A stretch of DNA of 39,158 nucleotides from Betaproteobacteria bacterium (GTDB taxonomy: Bacteria > Pseudomonadota > Gammaproteobacteria > Burkholderiales > Burkholderiaceae_C), in the NCBI GenBank assembly GCA_016868355.1, contig VGHB01000021.1:1-39158 (forward strand), in the 5' to 3' direction. Below are positions 26,308 through 33,560 of the stretch, one piece after another; the stretch's first letter is position 1, and every line of letters begins with the position of its first letter. A program made the translations under genes and the position numbers. The notes below the pieces were generated by a model. That model ran no database searches, was not told where the DNA came from, and worked only from the letters and a program-made list of their open reading frames with translations.

Positions 26308-26317
26308 TGTGATCACA
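26308..26317. promoter_or_regulatory. Perfect palindrome before the GntR/FCD regulator gene
   Basis: TGTGATCACA, within TTTGTGATCACAGA, is a perfect 10-base palindrome with TTGT/ACA(A/G) halves, 37 bases before the regulator ATG at 26355. It could be an autoregulatory GntR site sharing the TTGT...AC half with the site before atzF. A CRP site would need six bases between TGTGA and TCACA, which are absent. Confidence 0.4.
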
Positions 26318-26354
26318 GAGTCATTGATCATCGCAGCGTGATAACCGAGAAAAT

Positions 26355-27041
26355 ATGAATCCCATCACGTTGGAACGTCACAACCTTGCTTCCCAGGTAT
26401 ACGAGCAACTCAGGACTGAACTCGATGAGTTTGTCTGGGTCCCTGGCCAGCGACGCTCAGAGGTCGAGATCGGCGACCGCCTTGGGGTGAGTCGAACCCC
26501 GGTACGAGAGGCGCTGTTCCGCCTTCGGGCTGAGTGCCGGATCGATGTAGAGCCCAAAACTGGGTGGTTTGTACTGCCTATTGATTTTGATCGTATCGAG
26601 CAGCTGTATGACTTGCGCGTAGTACTCGAGCGTTGGGCGCTGGAGCGGTTGTGCGAGCGCGAGGAGAATCCACCGGAGCTCGCAGAGCTCAAGGCCGTCT
26701 GGTTGGTAGCACCCGCTGACCGCCTGACCGATGGTCCTTTGGTAGGCCAATTGGACGAGGCTTTCCACACCCTCCTAATGCAAGCTGCGGGTAATGACGA
26801 GATGGCTCGTGTGCACCGAGACGTAACCGAGCGAATACGAGTCGTGCGTCGCTTTGACTTCACGCGTCCCGACCGGATCGAAGCCACTTACAGCGAACAT
26901 GCCAAGATTCTTCGCGCCGTGATTCAAAGGAGATCACAGCCAGCACTGCTGCTCTTGGCCAGCCATATCGAACACAGCAAGGTTCAAGCCCGAGGAATAA
27001 CACTACATCAGCTCCAACGGGTAAGGCGCACAGGTGCCTAA
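26355..27041 (+). CDS. GntR-family transcriptional regulator, FCD subfamily
   Basis: The 228-residue protein has an N-terminal winged helix-turn-helix (SEVEIGDRLGVSRTPVREALFRL, about residues 35-57), then an all-helical FCD ligand domain with the metal/ligand-binding pattern: Asp and His in LDEAFHTLLMQAAGN, His in YSEHAKILRAV and His in LASHIEHSKVQ. FCD regulators usually repress a neighbouring catabolic operon and are released by a pathway carboxylate or intermediate. As the last gene of the ureido-hydrolase/transport run it is the obvious candidate regulator of that operon. Its effector could be a carboxylated ureido compound such as allophanate or dicarboxyurea; that is inference. Confidence 0.85.
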   Translation: MNPITLERHNLASQVYEQLRTELDEFVWVPGQRRSEVEIGDRLGVSRTPVREALFRLRAECRIDVEPKTGWFVLPIDFDRIEQLYDLRVVLERWALERLCEREENPPELAELKAVWLVAPADRLTDGPLVGQLDEAFHTLLMQAAGNDEMARVHRDVTERIRVVRRFDFTRPDRIEATYSEHAKILRAVIQRRSQPALLLLASHIEHSKVQARGITLHQLQRVRRTGA

Positions 27042-27116
27042 AACGTTTCACACCGCCGCTGAGGATCAATCCGTTAACTGTGTACCCTAAGCGCCTCAGG
27101 GTCGGGCAACGGCCAG

Positions 27117-27240
27117 CTAGAACCCATGCTTTTCGAGCCAGACGGTGACTGCGGAGAGGCTGAAGCCGTCGATGTCGGCGCACAAGGCATGGCGCGGCGT
27201 GGCCTGCAGCTGGCGCAGCAGCCCACCGTCCACGACTGAA
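27117..27240 (-). pseudogene. IS91-family transposase fragment A
   Basis: On the minus strand one frame reads GLLRQLQATPRHALCADIDGF followed by SLSAVTVWLEKHGF and a TAG at 27117-27119. HALCADIDGFSL(HA) is a strongly conserved block in the middle of IS91-type transposases with the Y2 HUH domain. Homology ends within a few residues and the frame stops, so only about 35-40 codons remain. The rest of the gap 27042-27306 shows nothing recognisable. Recognition is from memory of the family. Confidence 0.5.
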
Positions 27241-27306
27241 CGGATCCTGCTCAAGGCCGATTAGGGCAAGGCCGATGGGCAGCGCGAGGAACGTGCCTTC
27301 CCGACG

Positions 27307-27963
27307 CTAGCGGTGTGGCACACGCTGCTCCAGCCCTTTGTGGATGGCCAGCCCAATGGCAGCACCCACACACTGTGCCACCACGAACCCCCCGGCACTG
27401 CCAGGCGCAATGCCAGCAAAGCTGTCGCTGAACAGGCGACCGAAAACCGCCGCAGGGTTGGCAAAGGACGTGGAGGCGGTGAACCAGTAGGCCGCGCCGA
27501 TGTAGGCTGCCACCATGGGTGCCGCACGCCCGGGCGGCGCGCGCAGGATCACCAGCAGAAGGCCAGCAGTTGCCACCGCCTCAGCCACCCATTGGCCCAT
27601 GCCATAGCGAACTTTGCTGGAGAACTGCAGCACCTGCAGGTCGAACATCAGGTGTGCCAGCCAGGCGCCGAGCACGGCCCCCAACAGCTGCGCGGCCACA
27701 TAGGCGATGAACGACGCCCTGGGCAGGTCCCCCCGCCAGGCCATCACGGCACTGACCGCAGGATTGAAGTGCGCACCGCTGATGGGGCCGAACACTTCAA
27801 TCAGAACGTACAGGCCACCGACCGTTGCCAAGGTGTTGGCCAGCAGCGCCAGGGCCATGTTTCCGCCGGCCAACTGCTCGGCCATGATTCCCGACCCGAT
27901 CACGATGGCCAGCAGCAGCATGGTCCCGACGGCCTCGCTGGCCAGCTTGCGCAGCAGGTTCAT
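27307..27963 (-). CDS. Aquaglyceroporin of the ars operon (AqpS-like)
   Basis: This 218-residue MIP-family channel has about six helices and both pore half-helix motifs: NPA at 67-69 (SGAHFNPAVSAVM) and NPA at 169-171 (FANPAAVFGRLF). It lies directly after arsC with a 2-base gap, as the last gene of an arsR-arsC-aqp operon. In Sinorhizobium meliloti a channel in this position (AqpS) lets arsenite formed by ArsC leave down its gradient, replacing an efflux pump. No ArsB or Acr3 gene is present here, so the same logic applies. Confidence 0.85.
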   Translation of the reverse strand: MNLLRKLASEAVGTMLLLAIVIGSGIMAEQLAGGNMALALLANTLATVGGLYVLIEVFGPISGAHFNPAVSAVMAWRGDLPRASFIAYVAAQLLGAVLGAWLAHLMFDLQVLQFSSKVRYGMGQWVAEAVATAGLLLVILRAPPGRAAPMVAAYIGAAYWFTASTSFANPAAVFGRLFSDSFAGIAPGSAGGFVVAQCVGAAIGLAIHKGLEQRVPHR

Positions 27964-27965
27964 GA

Positions 27966-28475
27966 TCAGCCCGCGGCGATGTCGGCCAGGGCGCGTTGCA
28001 GTTCAGCCTGATCCATGCTGTCCAGCGGCAACTGCAGCAACTGCAACATCCGGTAGCCAATGGCCTGACGAGTCAGCTCAAAGGCGCGGCGCCTGGCCTC
28101 ATCGCCTCCTTCGGCATTGGAAGGGTCAGGGTAGCCCCAGTGCACCTTGGCAGGCGTGCCACCCGTGCTGCCGAAGAATACCGGGCATTGCTCGGCTGCA
28201 GCGCTGTCGCATACCGTGATCACAGCGGACAAGGCTGGTGCACCCTCGATGCTGAACTCATCCCAGCTCTTACTGCGGTAGCCATCGGTTTGAATGCCCG
28301 CGCGGTGCAGGGCTTCCAGCGCAAAAGGGTTGATGCGGCCGCTGGGGGCGCTGCCCGCACTGTGGGCCTTCACGTCCTTGCCCAGGCGGCGCGCCCAGTG
28401 GTTGAGCATGGCTTCCGCAAGCACACTGCGTGCCGAGTTGTGCGTGCACAGCACGAGGATGTGAATCTCCTTCAT
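27966..28475 (-). CDS. arsC: Arsenate reductase, low-molecular-weight phosphatase type
   Basis: The 169-residue cytosolic protein has the P-loop CTHNSARS (Cys10 to Arg16, CX5R) near the N-terminus, further Cys residues in ITVCDSAAAEQCPVFFG, and the KVHWGYPDPSN stretch with the general-acid Asp. It belongs to the LMW-PTPase-like ArsC group, reducing arsenate to arsenite. The C-terminal 30 residues (MLQLLQLPLDSMDQAELQ) are an added helix common in proteobacterial members. It lies 16 bases downstream of arsR. Confidence 0.9.
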   Translation of the reverse strand: MKEIHILVLCTHNSARSVLAEAMLNHWARRLGKDVKAHSAGSAPSGRINPFALEALHRAGIQTDGYRSKSWDEFSIEGAPALSAVITVCDSAAAEQCPVFFGSTGGTPAKVHWGYPDPSNAEGGDEARRRAFELTRQAIGYRMLQLLQLPLDSMDQAELQRALADIAAG

Positions 28476-28491
28476 GAGTCAATCCCGGGTG

Positions 28492-28815
28492 TCAGCATGC
28501 GCAACTGTTATCGGCGCCTGCTGCGCAAACGGCACCGGCGCAGCAGTTTTCGGTCAGGTAGCCCAGCAGCGCGTTCATCTGGTCGTAGGCGGCGCGGTAG
28601 ATGATGTTTCGGCTTGCGCGCTCTTGGGTGACCAGTCCGGCGTTGGCCAGTTCCTTGAGGTGAAAGGACAGGGTATTGGGTGGTATGCCCAACCCTTCAG
28701 CCATGGCGCCAGGGGTGAGTCCCGCTTGGCCGGTTACCACGAGCGCGCGGAACACCCTGAGCCGTACGGGCTGAGCCAGAGCGGTGAGTGAAGCGACCAC
28801 CATTTTTTCTTCCAT
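28492..28815 (-). CDS. arsR: ArsR-family arsenite-responsive repressor
   Basis: The 107-residue winged-helix protein has LTALAQPVRLRVFRALVV at its N-terminus and the recognition helix region PPNTLSFHLKELANAGLV. It lacks the ELCVCDL metal site of R773-type ArsR. Instead it ends with Cys91-Cys92, Cys97, Cys105 and Cys107. A C-terminal Cys-Cys plus a third Cys is the arsenite site described for the Acidithiobacillus ferrooxidans-type ArsR, with slightly different spacing. The ATG at 28815 is chosen; the longer frame starts in the operator region. Confidence 0.88.
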   Translation of the reverse strand: MEEKMVVASLTALAQPVRLRVFRALVVTGQAGLTPGAMAEGLGIPPNTLSFHLKELANAGLVTQERASRNIIYRAAYDQMNALLGYLTENCCAGAVCAAGADNSCAC

Positions 28816-28818
28816 GTT

Positions 28819-28840
28819 TCTATAGTATTGGAAATATAGA
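28819..28840. promoter_or_regulatory. Candidate ArsR operator/promoter
   Basis: TCTATA (28819-28824) and TATAGA (28835-28840) form an inverted repeat with a 10-base AT-rich centre directly before the arsR ATG. ArsR-family repressors bind such AT-rich imperfect palindromes overlapping the promoter. The region is strikingly AT-rich relative to its surroundings. Confidence 0.5.
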
Positions 28841-28892
28841 CAATATGCAAGGCTCACCCATACTGAAGAATCAGCACTGATCCGCCGACGGC

Positions 28893-29110
28893 CTACAGAA
28901 TCACTGCAGCCGACTTAACCTGGCACCACAGAGCAAAGCCTGGGGCCAAGCCCAGCTGCTGTACGGCGCGATGCGTCACGCGCCCCAGGATCAGCGCCAG
29001 TCCGCAGCGCACCCGCACCAAGGCCTGTGAGGGGTGGACGTCGGGCCCGATAGACTCCAGCACTCCAGGCAGACGGTTCTGAATGGTGGTGTCGTCATAC
29101 TCGCTGAGGG
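28893..29110 (-). pseudogene. modC: C-terminal fragment of molybdate ABC ATPase ModC
   Basis: On the minus strand the last 64 codons before a TAG at 28893-28895 read TIQNRLPGVLESIGPD, then ALVRVRCGLALILGRVTHRAV and QQLGLAPGFALWCQVKSAAVIL. This is the MOP/TOBE molybdate-binding domain at the end of ModC. Upstream of about 29110 the frame no longer resembles ModC, and the ABC ATPase domain is absent. It is therefore a gene tail left by rearrangement and lies between arsR and an IS91 remnant. Confidence 0.6.
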
Positions 29111-29446
29111 TAAAGCTGATGAGAGCGGAGCAGACTGCGGGCGGCTGAACCGCTGCTGCGCAGTCGCGACAAGTGGCTGGGTCAGAGCGGGGGGGGCTCG
29201 AACACCTCTCGCAGCCGCTCCTCCCACTGAGCAAACTCCTCTTCGCTGGCTTGCAGCCAAGCCAGCGCTGACATAGGATTTTCAAACGCCCCCGCAGGGC
29301 CCAACGGCCCGACGACAAGGCCGAGGCCCAGCAGGACGGGGCATCTGCGGCGGCAAGATCGTGGTAGCAGTGCCCATTCGGACCGCCACGCCAACCCCCC
29401 GGGCTGCTCTGGCCTCGATTTGCGGCCTCGATTTACGGCCTCGATC
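29111..29446. other. Decayed sequence, no intact gene
   Basis: No intact gene is visible. A minus-strand frame ends FENPMSALAWLQASEEEF, then AQWEERLREVFEPPPL with a stop at 29182, which looks like the genuine tail of some small protein, but I cannot name it. Around 29400-29450 the phrase GGCCTCGATTT(G/A)CGGCCTCGAT is a short tandem duplication. Confidence 0.4.
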
Positions 29447-29742
29447 TCAGGCTTGACCCTCATTCGGCAACGCCGCGCGCACTCGGCGCGCAGCGTAGCC
29501 CGGCAGCACTTCGGCGCTGCAGTCTGCAGACGGGCCTGGACCGTCTCGACCTTGTACCTCGGGCTTGTGCGGCACCACCAGCGGGCGCAGCATGGCATTG
29601 GGTGCCAGCACGCCGTGGTACCGGATCAGATGCAATCGCGGCCTCGGCACCAGCGCCGCCAGCCGCTGCATGAACTCCAGCGGGCGCACCGGAAACGGTG
29701 CGCCCCTGCGGGTGGCGAAGGCGGCCGATGCGGCCGAAGGAC
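29447..29742 (-). pseudogene. IS91-family transposase fragment B
   Basis: A minus-strand frame reads GAPFPVRPLEFMQRLAALV, PRPRLHLIRYHGVLAPNAML and RPLVVPHKPE. PLEFM-RLAALVPRPRLHL-RFHGVLAPNA is the most conserved block of IS91-type transposases, lying C-terminal to the ADIDGFSL block seen in fragment A. It starts abruptly next to the stop codon of the binding-protein gene at 29743 and loses frame after about 50 residues. Because the C-terminal block lies upstream of the N-terminal block on the same strand, A and B must come from different element copies or from a rearrangement. Confidence 0.6.
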
Positions 29743-30717
29743 TTACTGCAGCTTGATGTTCTGCGTCTGGAACACGCGCTTCCAGCGCTCGATGTCGCGG
29801 GCGTACATGTCGGTGAAGGCTGCGCGCGGGGCGACCACCACCTGCGCGCCGGCCTGGGTGAGGCGCTCGCGCATGGCCGGGTCGGCCATGAGGCGGGCCA
29901 TGGCGTTGCCGACGGCGTCGGCCACGTCCTGCGGGGTGCTCGCCGGCAGGAAGACGCCCTGCCAGAGGGTCATCTGATAGCCAGCCACGCCGGACTCCTG
30001 CATGGTGGGCAGCTCGGGCGCGCCGGGGAAGCGCTCGGTCGACGTGACCGCCAGGGCGCGCAGGCGGCCGCCCTTGTACTGGGGCAGGCCCACCGGCATG
30101 CCGGCGAAGTAGAAGTCGATCTGGCCGCCCAGGAGGTCGGTGGCCGCCAGCGCGCCGCTCTTGTACGGCACGTGCACCGCCTGCACGCCGGTAACGGCCT
30201 TGAACAGCTCGCCGGCCATGTGGTCGGAGTTGCCGATGCCCGAGGAGCCGAAATTGAGCTTGCTCGGGTTGGCGCGCGCGCCGGCCACCAGCTCCTGCAC
30301 CGTCTTGTACGGCGAGTTGTTGTTCACGACCAGGATGTGCGGGGTGCCGGTGACCTGCATCAGCGGGATGAGATCACGCTGGCCGTTGAACGGGAGGGCG
30401 GGGTTGGCCGCCACGCTGATGGCCAGGCCGTTCTGCGCGAACAGGATCGTGTAGCCGTCGCCCGGGCTCTTGGCCACCGCGTCGGCCGCGATGTTGCCGG
30501 CCGCGCCGGCGCGGTTCTCCACCACCACCGGCTGCTTCCACAGATCGGCCAGGCCCTGGGCGACGATGCGGCCGATGATGTCGGTGGAACTACCCGGGCC
30601 ATAGCCAATGAGCATCTTGACCGGCTTGTTCGGAAAGCCCTGCGCCGAGGCGACGCCACTGGCCAGGGGGAGCAACAGGGCCGCAAGCAGGCCTAGGGGG
30701 CGGACGCGCAATTTCAT
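29743..30717 (-). CDS. Bug-family (TctC-like) tripartite tricarboxylate transporter binding protein 1
   Basis: The 324-residue periplasmic solute receptor has a signal peptide (LGLLAALLLPLASGVASAQ), then FPNKPVKMLIGYGPGSSTDIIGR, the standard Bug opening, VVVENRAGAAGNIAADAVAKSPGDGYT around the ligand-binding loop, and HVPYKSGALAATDLLGGQIDFYF. No TctA/TctB membrane genes are nearby, as is usual for the many orphan Bug proteins of Burkholderiales. It is the last gene of a lactonase-regulator-Bug operon, so a sugar acid or its lactone is a sensible ligand (inference). Its stop touches the IS91 remnant. Confidence 0.88.
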   Translation of the reverse strand: MKLRVRPLGLLAALLLPLASGVASAQGFPNKPVKMLIGYGPGSSTDIIGRIVAQGLADLWKQPVVVENRAGAAGNIAADAVAKSPGDGYTILFAQNGLAISVAANPALPFNGQRDLIPLMQVTGTPHILVVNNNSPYKTVQELVAGARANPSKLNFGSSGIGNSDHMAGELFKAVTGVQAVHVPYKSGALAATDLLGGQIDFYFAGMPVGLPQYKGGRLRALAVTSTERFPGAPELPTMQESGVAGYQMTLWQGVFLPASTPQDVADAVGNAMARLMADPAMRERLTQAGAQVVVAPRAAFTDMYARDIERWKRVFQTQNIKLQ

Positions 30718-30753
30718 GTCTGTTTCCTTGTGTCGTTGTGATGGAAGGCGGGT

Positions 30754-31494
30754 TCAGGGCGCCTGCGTCCGTCCGACGCTGCGCAATTCGAGCGAGAAGG
30801 TGAAGCGGTCGGTCACGTGGCGGGTGACCGTGACCTCGAACGGGCTGCCGGCGCTGTCGAAGTAGCGGCGCACCACCACCAGGCAGGGCGAGCCCGCCGG
30901 CGCCTGCAGGTGCTGCGCATGCTCGCGCGAGAGGCTGGCGGCGTGCACCTCGACGACGGCGCGGTCGATCGAAACGCCGAAGTGGCGCTCGATCTGCTCG
31001 AAGACGATCTCGCGCTGGTGGTTCTTCATCTTGGTCACCCGGGCGAACTTGCCCAGGATGTAGATGTCGGCCCACGCCAGGGGCAGCCCCGAGACCTCGT
31101 CGCGGCGCACCGCGCCGATGTGGTACCAAGACGACCCCAGCGGCGCATGCAGCAGCGGCTGCAGGCCGGCGTCGCACTCGACATAGCCCTCGTGGAGGTT
31201 CTCGCGCACCGTGCTGGCCGGGTAGCGCAACACCTCGCGCAGGGTGTTGAAGTCCTGGCTGTAGACGCGCGGCTGGGTCATCGAGATGACCTTGGTCGGC
31301 GCGCCCTGGCGCATCTCGAGCAGGCCGCGGTCACGCAGGCTGGCCTGCGCACGGCGCAGGGTGTGCCGGCTCACGCCGGCCTGCTCGCTCAGGACTTTTT
31401 CGGACGGCAGGGACGCACCCACGGGCCATTCGCCCGCGCGGATCCGCTGGAGCAGGTCCTCGGCGACCTGTTCGTGGAGGGTGCGTGCCTGCAT
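30754..31494 (-). CDS. GntR-family regulator, HutC/UTRA subfamily
   Basis: The 246-residue protein has an N-terminal winged helix (HEQVAEDLLQRIRAGEWPVG, LPSEKVLSEQAGVSRHTLRRA) and a C-terminal UTRA ligand domain from about residue 95 (HIGAVRRDEVSGLPLAWADIYI, then VVVRRYFDSAGSPFEVTVTRH). It sits between the SMP-30 lactonase and Bug genes. HutC-type proteins bind GT-N-AC palindromes; two such copies lie in the divergent promoter region at 32471 and 32580. The probable role is repression of the surrounding sugar-acid genes, relieved by a pathway intermediate. Confidence 0.85.
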   Translation of the reverse strand: MQARTLHEQVAEDLLQRIRAGEWPVGASLPSEKVLSEQAGVSRHTLRRAQASLRDRGLLEMRQGAPTKVISMTQPRVYSQDFNTLREVLRYPASTVRENLHEGYVECDAGLQPLLHAPLGSSWYHIGAVRRDEVSGLPLAWADIYILGKFARVTKMKNHQREIVFEQIERHFGVSIDRAVVEVHAASLSREHAQHLQAPAGSPCLVVVRRYFDSAGSPFEVTVTRHVTDRFTFSLELRSVGRTQAP

Positions 31495-31510
31495 GCGTCG
31501 GGGGCCTTCT

Positions 31511-32437
31511 TCAGCTGAGGCCGTACATCGTCTTGCCGGCGACCGGCATCTGCGCCATCAGGATGTCGCCGGAGAGCGACTCGGTGATGTAGAGGGTGCG
31601 CTTATCGGGGCCGCCGAAGGCGATGTTGGCCAGGTGGTGGTGGTGCGGGTTATCGGAGTAGACCAGATGCGTCGGCAGCATGTTGTTGTCGAAGCGCCAG
31701 ACGCCCACGCCTAGGTGGCACACCAGGATGCCGTTCTGCGAGTCCATCTCGATGCCGTCGGGACCGGCCGCGCCGCCGGACAGTTGGATGGCCACGCCGG
31801 TCTTGGAGACGTTGCCGTCGGCCATCAGCGGCAGGCGCCAGATCTGCTGCGAGCGCGTGACCGCGACGAAGCAGTGCTTCTCCTGGGTGTTGAGGGTGAT
31901 GCCGTTGGGGCTGGGCACGTTCAGCGCCAGGCGATCGAGCTGGCCGTTGGCGCGCAGGCGGAACACGCGGCCGGTGGGATCGACGATGCCGGTCTGGCCC
32001 TGGTCGGTGAAGTACAGGTCGCCGTTGGAGGCGAAGTGCAGGTCGTTCAGGCCCTTGAAGCTCTCGCTGTACATCGAGCCCAGCACGTTCTCGATCTTGC
32101 CGGTCTTGGTGTCCAGGCGCAGCAGGCCATGCTTGTAGCAGGTGATGAAGGCGCGGCCGTCCTTGTGGAACTTCAGGCCGTTGGGCCAGCCGTCGTACTG
32201 CGTGACCAGCTCCCACTCGCCCTTGGGGGTGATGCGGAAGATGCGGCCGAAGGGAATGTCGACGAACCAGAGGTTGCCCTCGCGGTCGAAGGACGGGCCT
32301 TCCAGGAAGCATTCGACCTCCGCGCCCTGGCGGTTGGGGTCGGACCAGGCGGTGCGCGACTTCTTGCGGAACTTGGCCGGCATGGACATGAAGACCTCGG
32401 CCTTAATCAGTTCGAGCTTCTGGAAGGGGTTGAACAC
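31511..32437 (-). CDS. SMP-30/gluconolactonase-family lactonase
   Basis: The 308-residue six-bladed beta-propeller of the SMP-30/Gnl family has FLEGPSFDREGNLWFVDI (metal-ligand Glu and the first blade), VPSPNGITLN (ligand Asn) and AAGPDGIEMDSQNG (ligand Asp). It lacks a signal peptide, so it is presumably cytosolic. The family opens aldonolactones, fitting the sugar-acid dehydratase and dehydrogenases encoded divergently. It is the first gene of the leftward operon, with AGGAGT upstream of the ATG at 32437. Confidence 0.87.
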   Translation of the reverse strand: MFNPFQKLELIKAEVFMSMPAKFRKKSRTAWSDPNRQGAEVECFLEGPSFDREGNLWFVDIPFGRIFRITPKGEWELVTQYDGWPNGLKFHKDGRAFITCYKHGLLRLDTKTGKIENVLGSMYSESFKGLNDLHFASNGDLYFTDQGQTGIVDPTGRVFRLRANGQLDRLALNVPSPNGITLNTQEKHCFVAVTRSQQIWRLPLMADGNVSKTGVAIQLSGGAAGPDGIEMDSQNGILVCHLGVGVWRFDNNMLPTHLVYSDNPHHHHLANIAFGGPDKRTLYITESLSGDILMAQMPVAGKTMYGLS

Positions 32438-32470
32438 GAAAGACTCCTCGGATGGATGTGGGACCAGTCT

Positions 32471-32486
32471 ACTTGTTCGTACAAGT
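32471..32486. promoter_or_regulatory. HutC-type operator, copy 1 (perfect palindrome arms)
   Basis: ACTTGT-TCGT-ACAAGT is a palindrome with exact 6-base arms, 33 bases before the SMP-30 gene ATG. The sequence ACTTGTNCGTACA recurs at 32580. GntR regulators of the HutC subfamily recognise such GT...AC palindromes, and one is encoded in the adjacent operon. Confidence 0.65.
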
Positions 32487-32579
32487 TATCGGAATGTTCA
32501 CGCACTGTGGCGCCAACACGCGATTCAGTGTAGGATTTTAAAGCGGTAAGCGCAACAGCAGCCCCTGCGGCTGTATCCG

Positions 32580-32595
32580 ACTTGTCCGTACAGGA
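32580..32595. promoter_or_regulatory. HutC-type operator, copy 2
   Basis: ACTTGT-CCGT-ACAGGA shares 12 of the first 13 bases with copy 1 and lies 23 bases before the dehydrogenase ATG at 32619, so one site guards each divergent operon. Centre-to-centre distance is 109 bases, which would allow looping. AGGAG at 32608-32612 is the ribosome-binding site. Confidence 0.6.
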
Positions 32596-32618
32596 ATACA
32601 AAACCAGGAGACAAGCGC

Positions 32619-33539
32619 ATGGATCGCGTGGTGGTGATCGGCACCGGGACGATGGCCTCGGGCATCTTGGCGGGCTTTGCCGGCTCGGGCTTTTCGGTGG
32701 TGGTGCTCGGGCGCGACGCGCAGCGGGCGCAGCAGTCGCTGGAGGCGGGCCTGGCCACCGCGCGCAAGCTCGGTACCGACCCGGGCGAGACCTCGCGCCA
32801 CGCCACCGGCCTGATCAACGACTGGTCCGACTGGCAGGGCGTGGTGTGGGTGCTGGAGACGGTGACCGAGGATCTGGGCCTCAAGCGCCGCCTGTTCGCC
32901 GCGCTGGACGCGCAGGTGCCGGCGCACATCCCGATCGGCACCAACAGCTCGGGCTTCCCGATCAGCCGCTTGGCGCAGGGCCTGGCCACGCGCCGGCGCA
33001 TGTTCAACGCGCACTACTTCATGCCGGCCCACTTGGTGCCGCTGGTGGAGGTGGCCCTGGGCGAGGACTCCGATGCTGCGCTGGGCGAGGCGGTGTGCGA
33101 GATGTACAGGCGCGCGGGCAAGAAGCCGGTGCTGGTGCGCAAGGACATCCCGGGCTTCCTGGGCAACCGCATCCAGCATGCGCTGATGCGCGAGGCGCTG
33201 GACCTGATCGACCGCGGCATCGCCAGCCCCGACGACGTGGACACCGCGGTCCGCTACAGCTTCGGCTTCCGCTATGCCGCCGCCGGCCCGGTGCTGCAGA
33301 AAGAGCTTTCGGGCTGGGACAGCATGGCCCGCGCGGCCGAGGAGATCTATCCCTCGCTGTCCGACAGCGACCACCTCGCCCGCTGCGTCGCCGAGCGCAT
33401 CGCCGCCGGCAAGACGGGCATGAAGGCCGGCGAGGGCTTCCGCCGCTGGTCGCCCGAGGAAATAGCCGCCGAGCGGGCGGCCTACGAGAAGCGGCTGAAG
33501 GCGGCCTTCGACGTCCTGAACATGGACGCCCGGCCCTGA
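32619..33539 (+). CDS. 3-hydroxyacyl-CoA dehydrogenase-family NAD-dependent dehydrogenase
   Basis: The 306-residue protein has an N-terminal Rossmann domain (VVVIGTGTMASGILAGFAGSG) and the catalytic His region NAHYFMPAHLVPLVEVALGE, then KPVLVRKDIPGFLGNRIQHALMREAL, which opens the all-helical C-terminal domain. In catabolic clusters such single-domain members are often L-gulonate 3-dehydrogenase- or carnitine dehydrogenase-like rather than fatty-acid enzymes. With the sugar-acid genes around it, oxidation of a 3-hydroxy acid is likely. It is the first gene of the rightward operon. Confidence 0.82.
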   Translation: MDRVVVIGTGTMASGILAGFAGSGFSVVVLGRDAQRAQQSLEAGLATARKLGTDPGETSRHATGLINDWSDWQGVVWVLETVTEDLGLKRRLFAALDAQVPAHIPIGTNSSGFPISRLAQGLATRRRMFNAHYFMPAHLVPLVEVALGEDSDAALGEAVCEMYRRAGKKPVLVRKDIPGFLGNRIQHALMREALDLIDRGIASPDDVDTAVRYSFGFRYAAAGPVLQKELSGWDSMARAAEEIYPSLSDSDHLARCVAERIAAGKTGMKAGEGFRRWSPEEIAAERAAYEKRLKAAFDVLNMDARP

Positions 33540-33560
33540 GGCACCCGCCCCCTGCACGCC

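Noticed and set aside
26308-26317. CRP-binding site before the GntR gene
   Set aside because: TGTGATCACA lacks the six-base spacer between TGTGA and TCACA that CRP needs.
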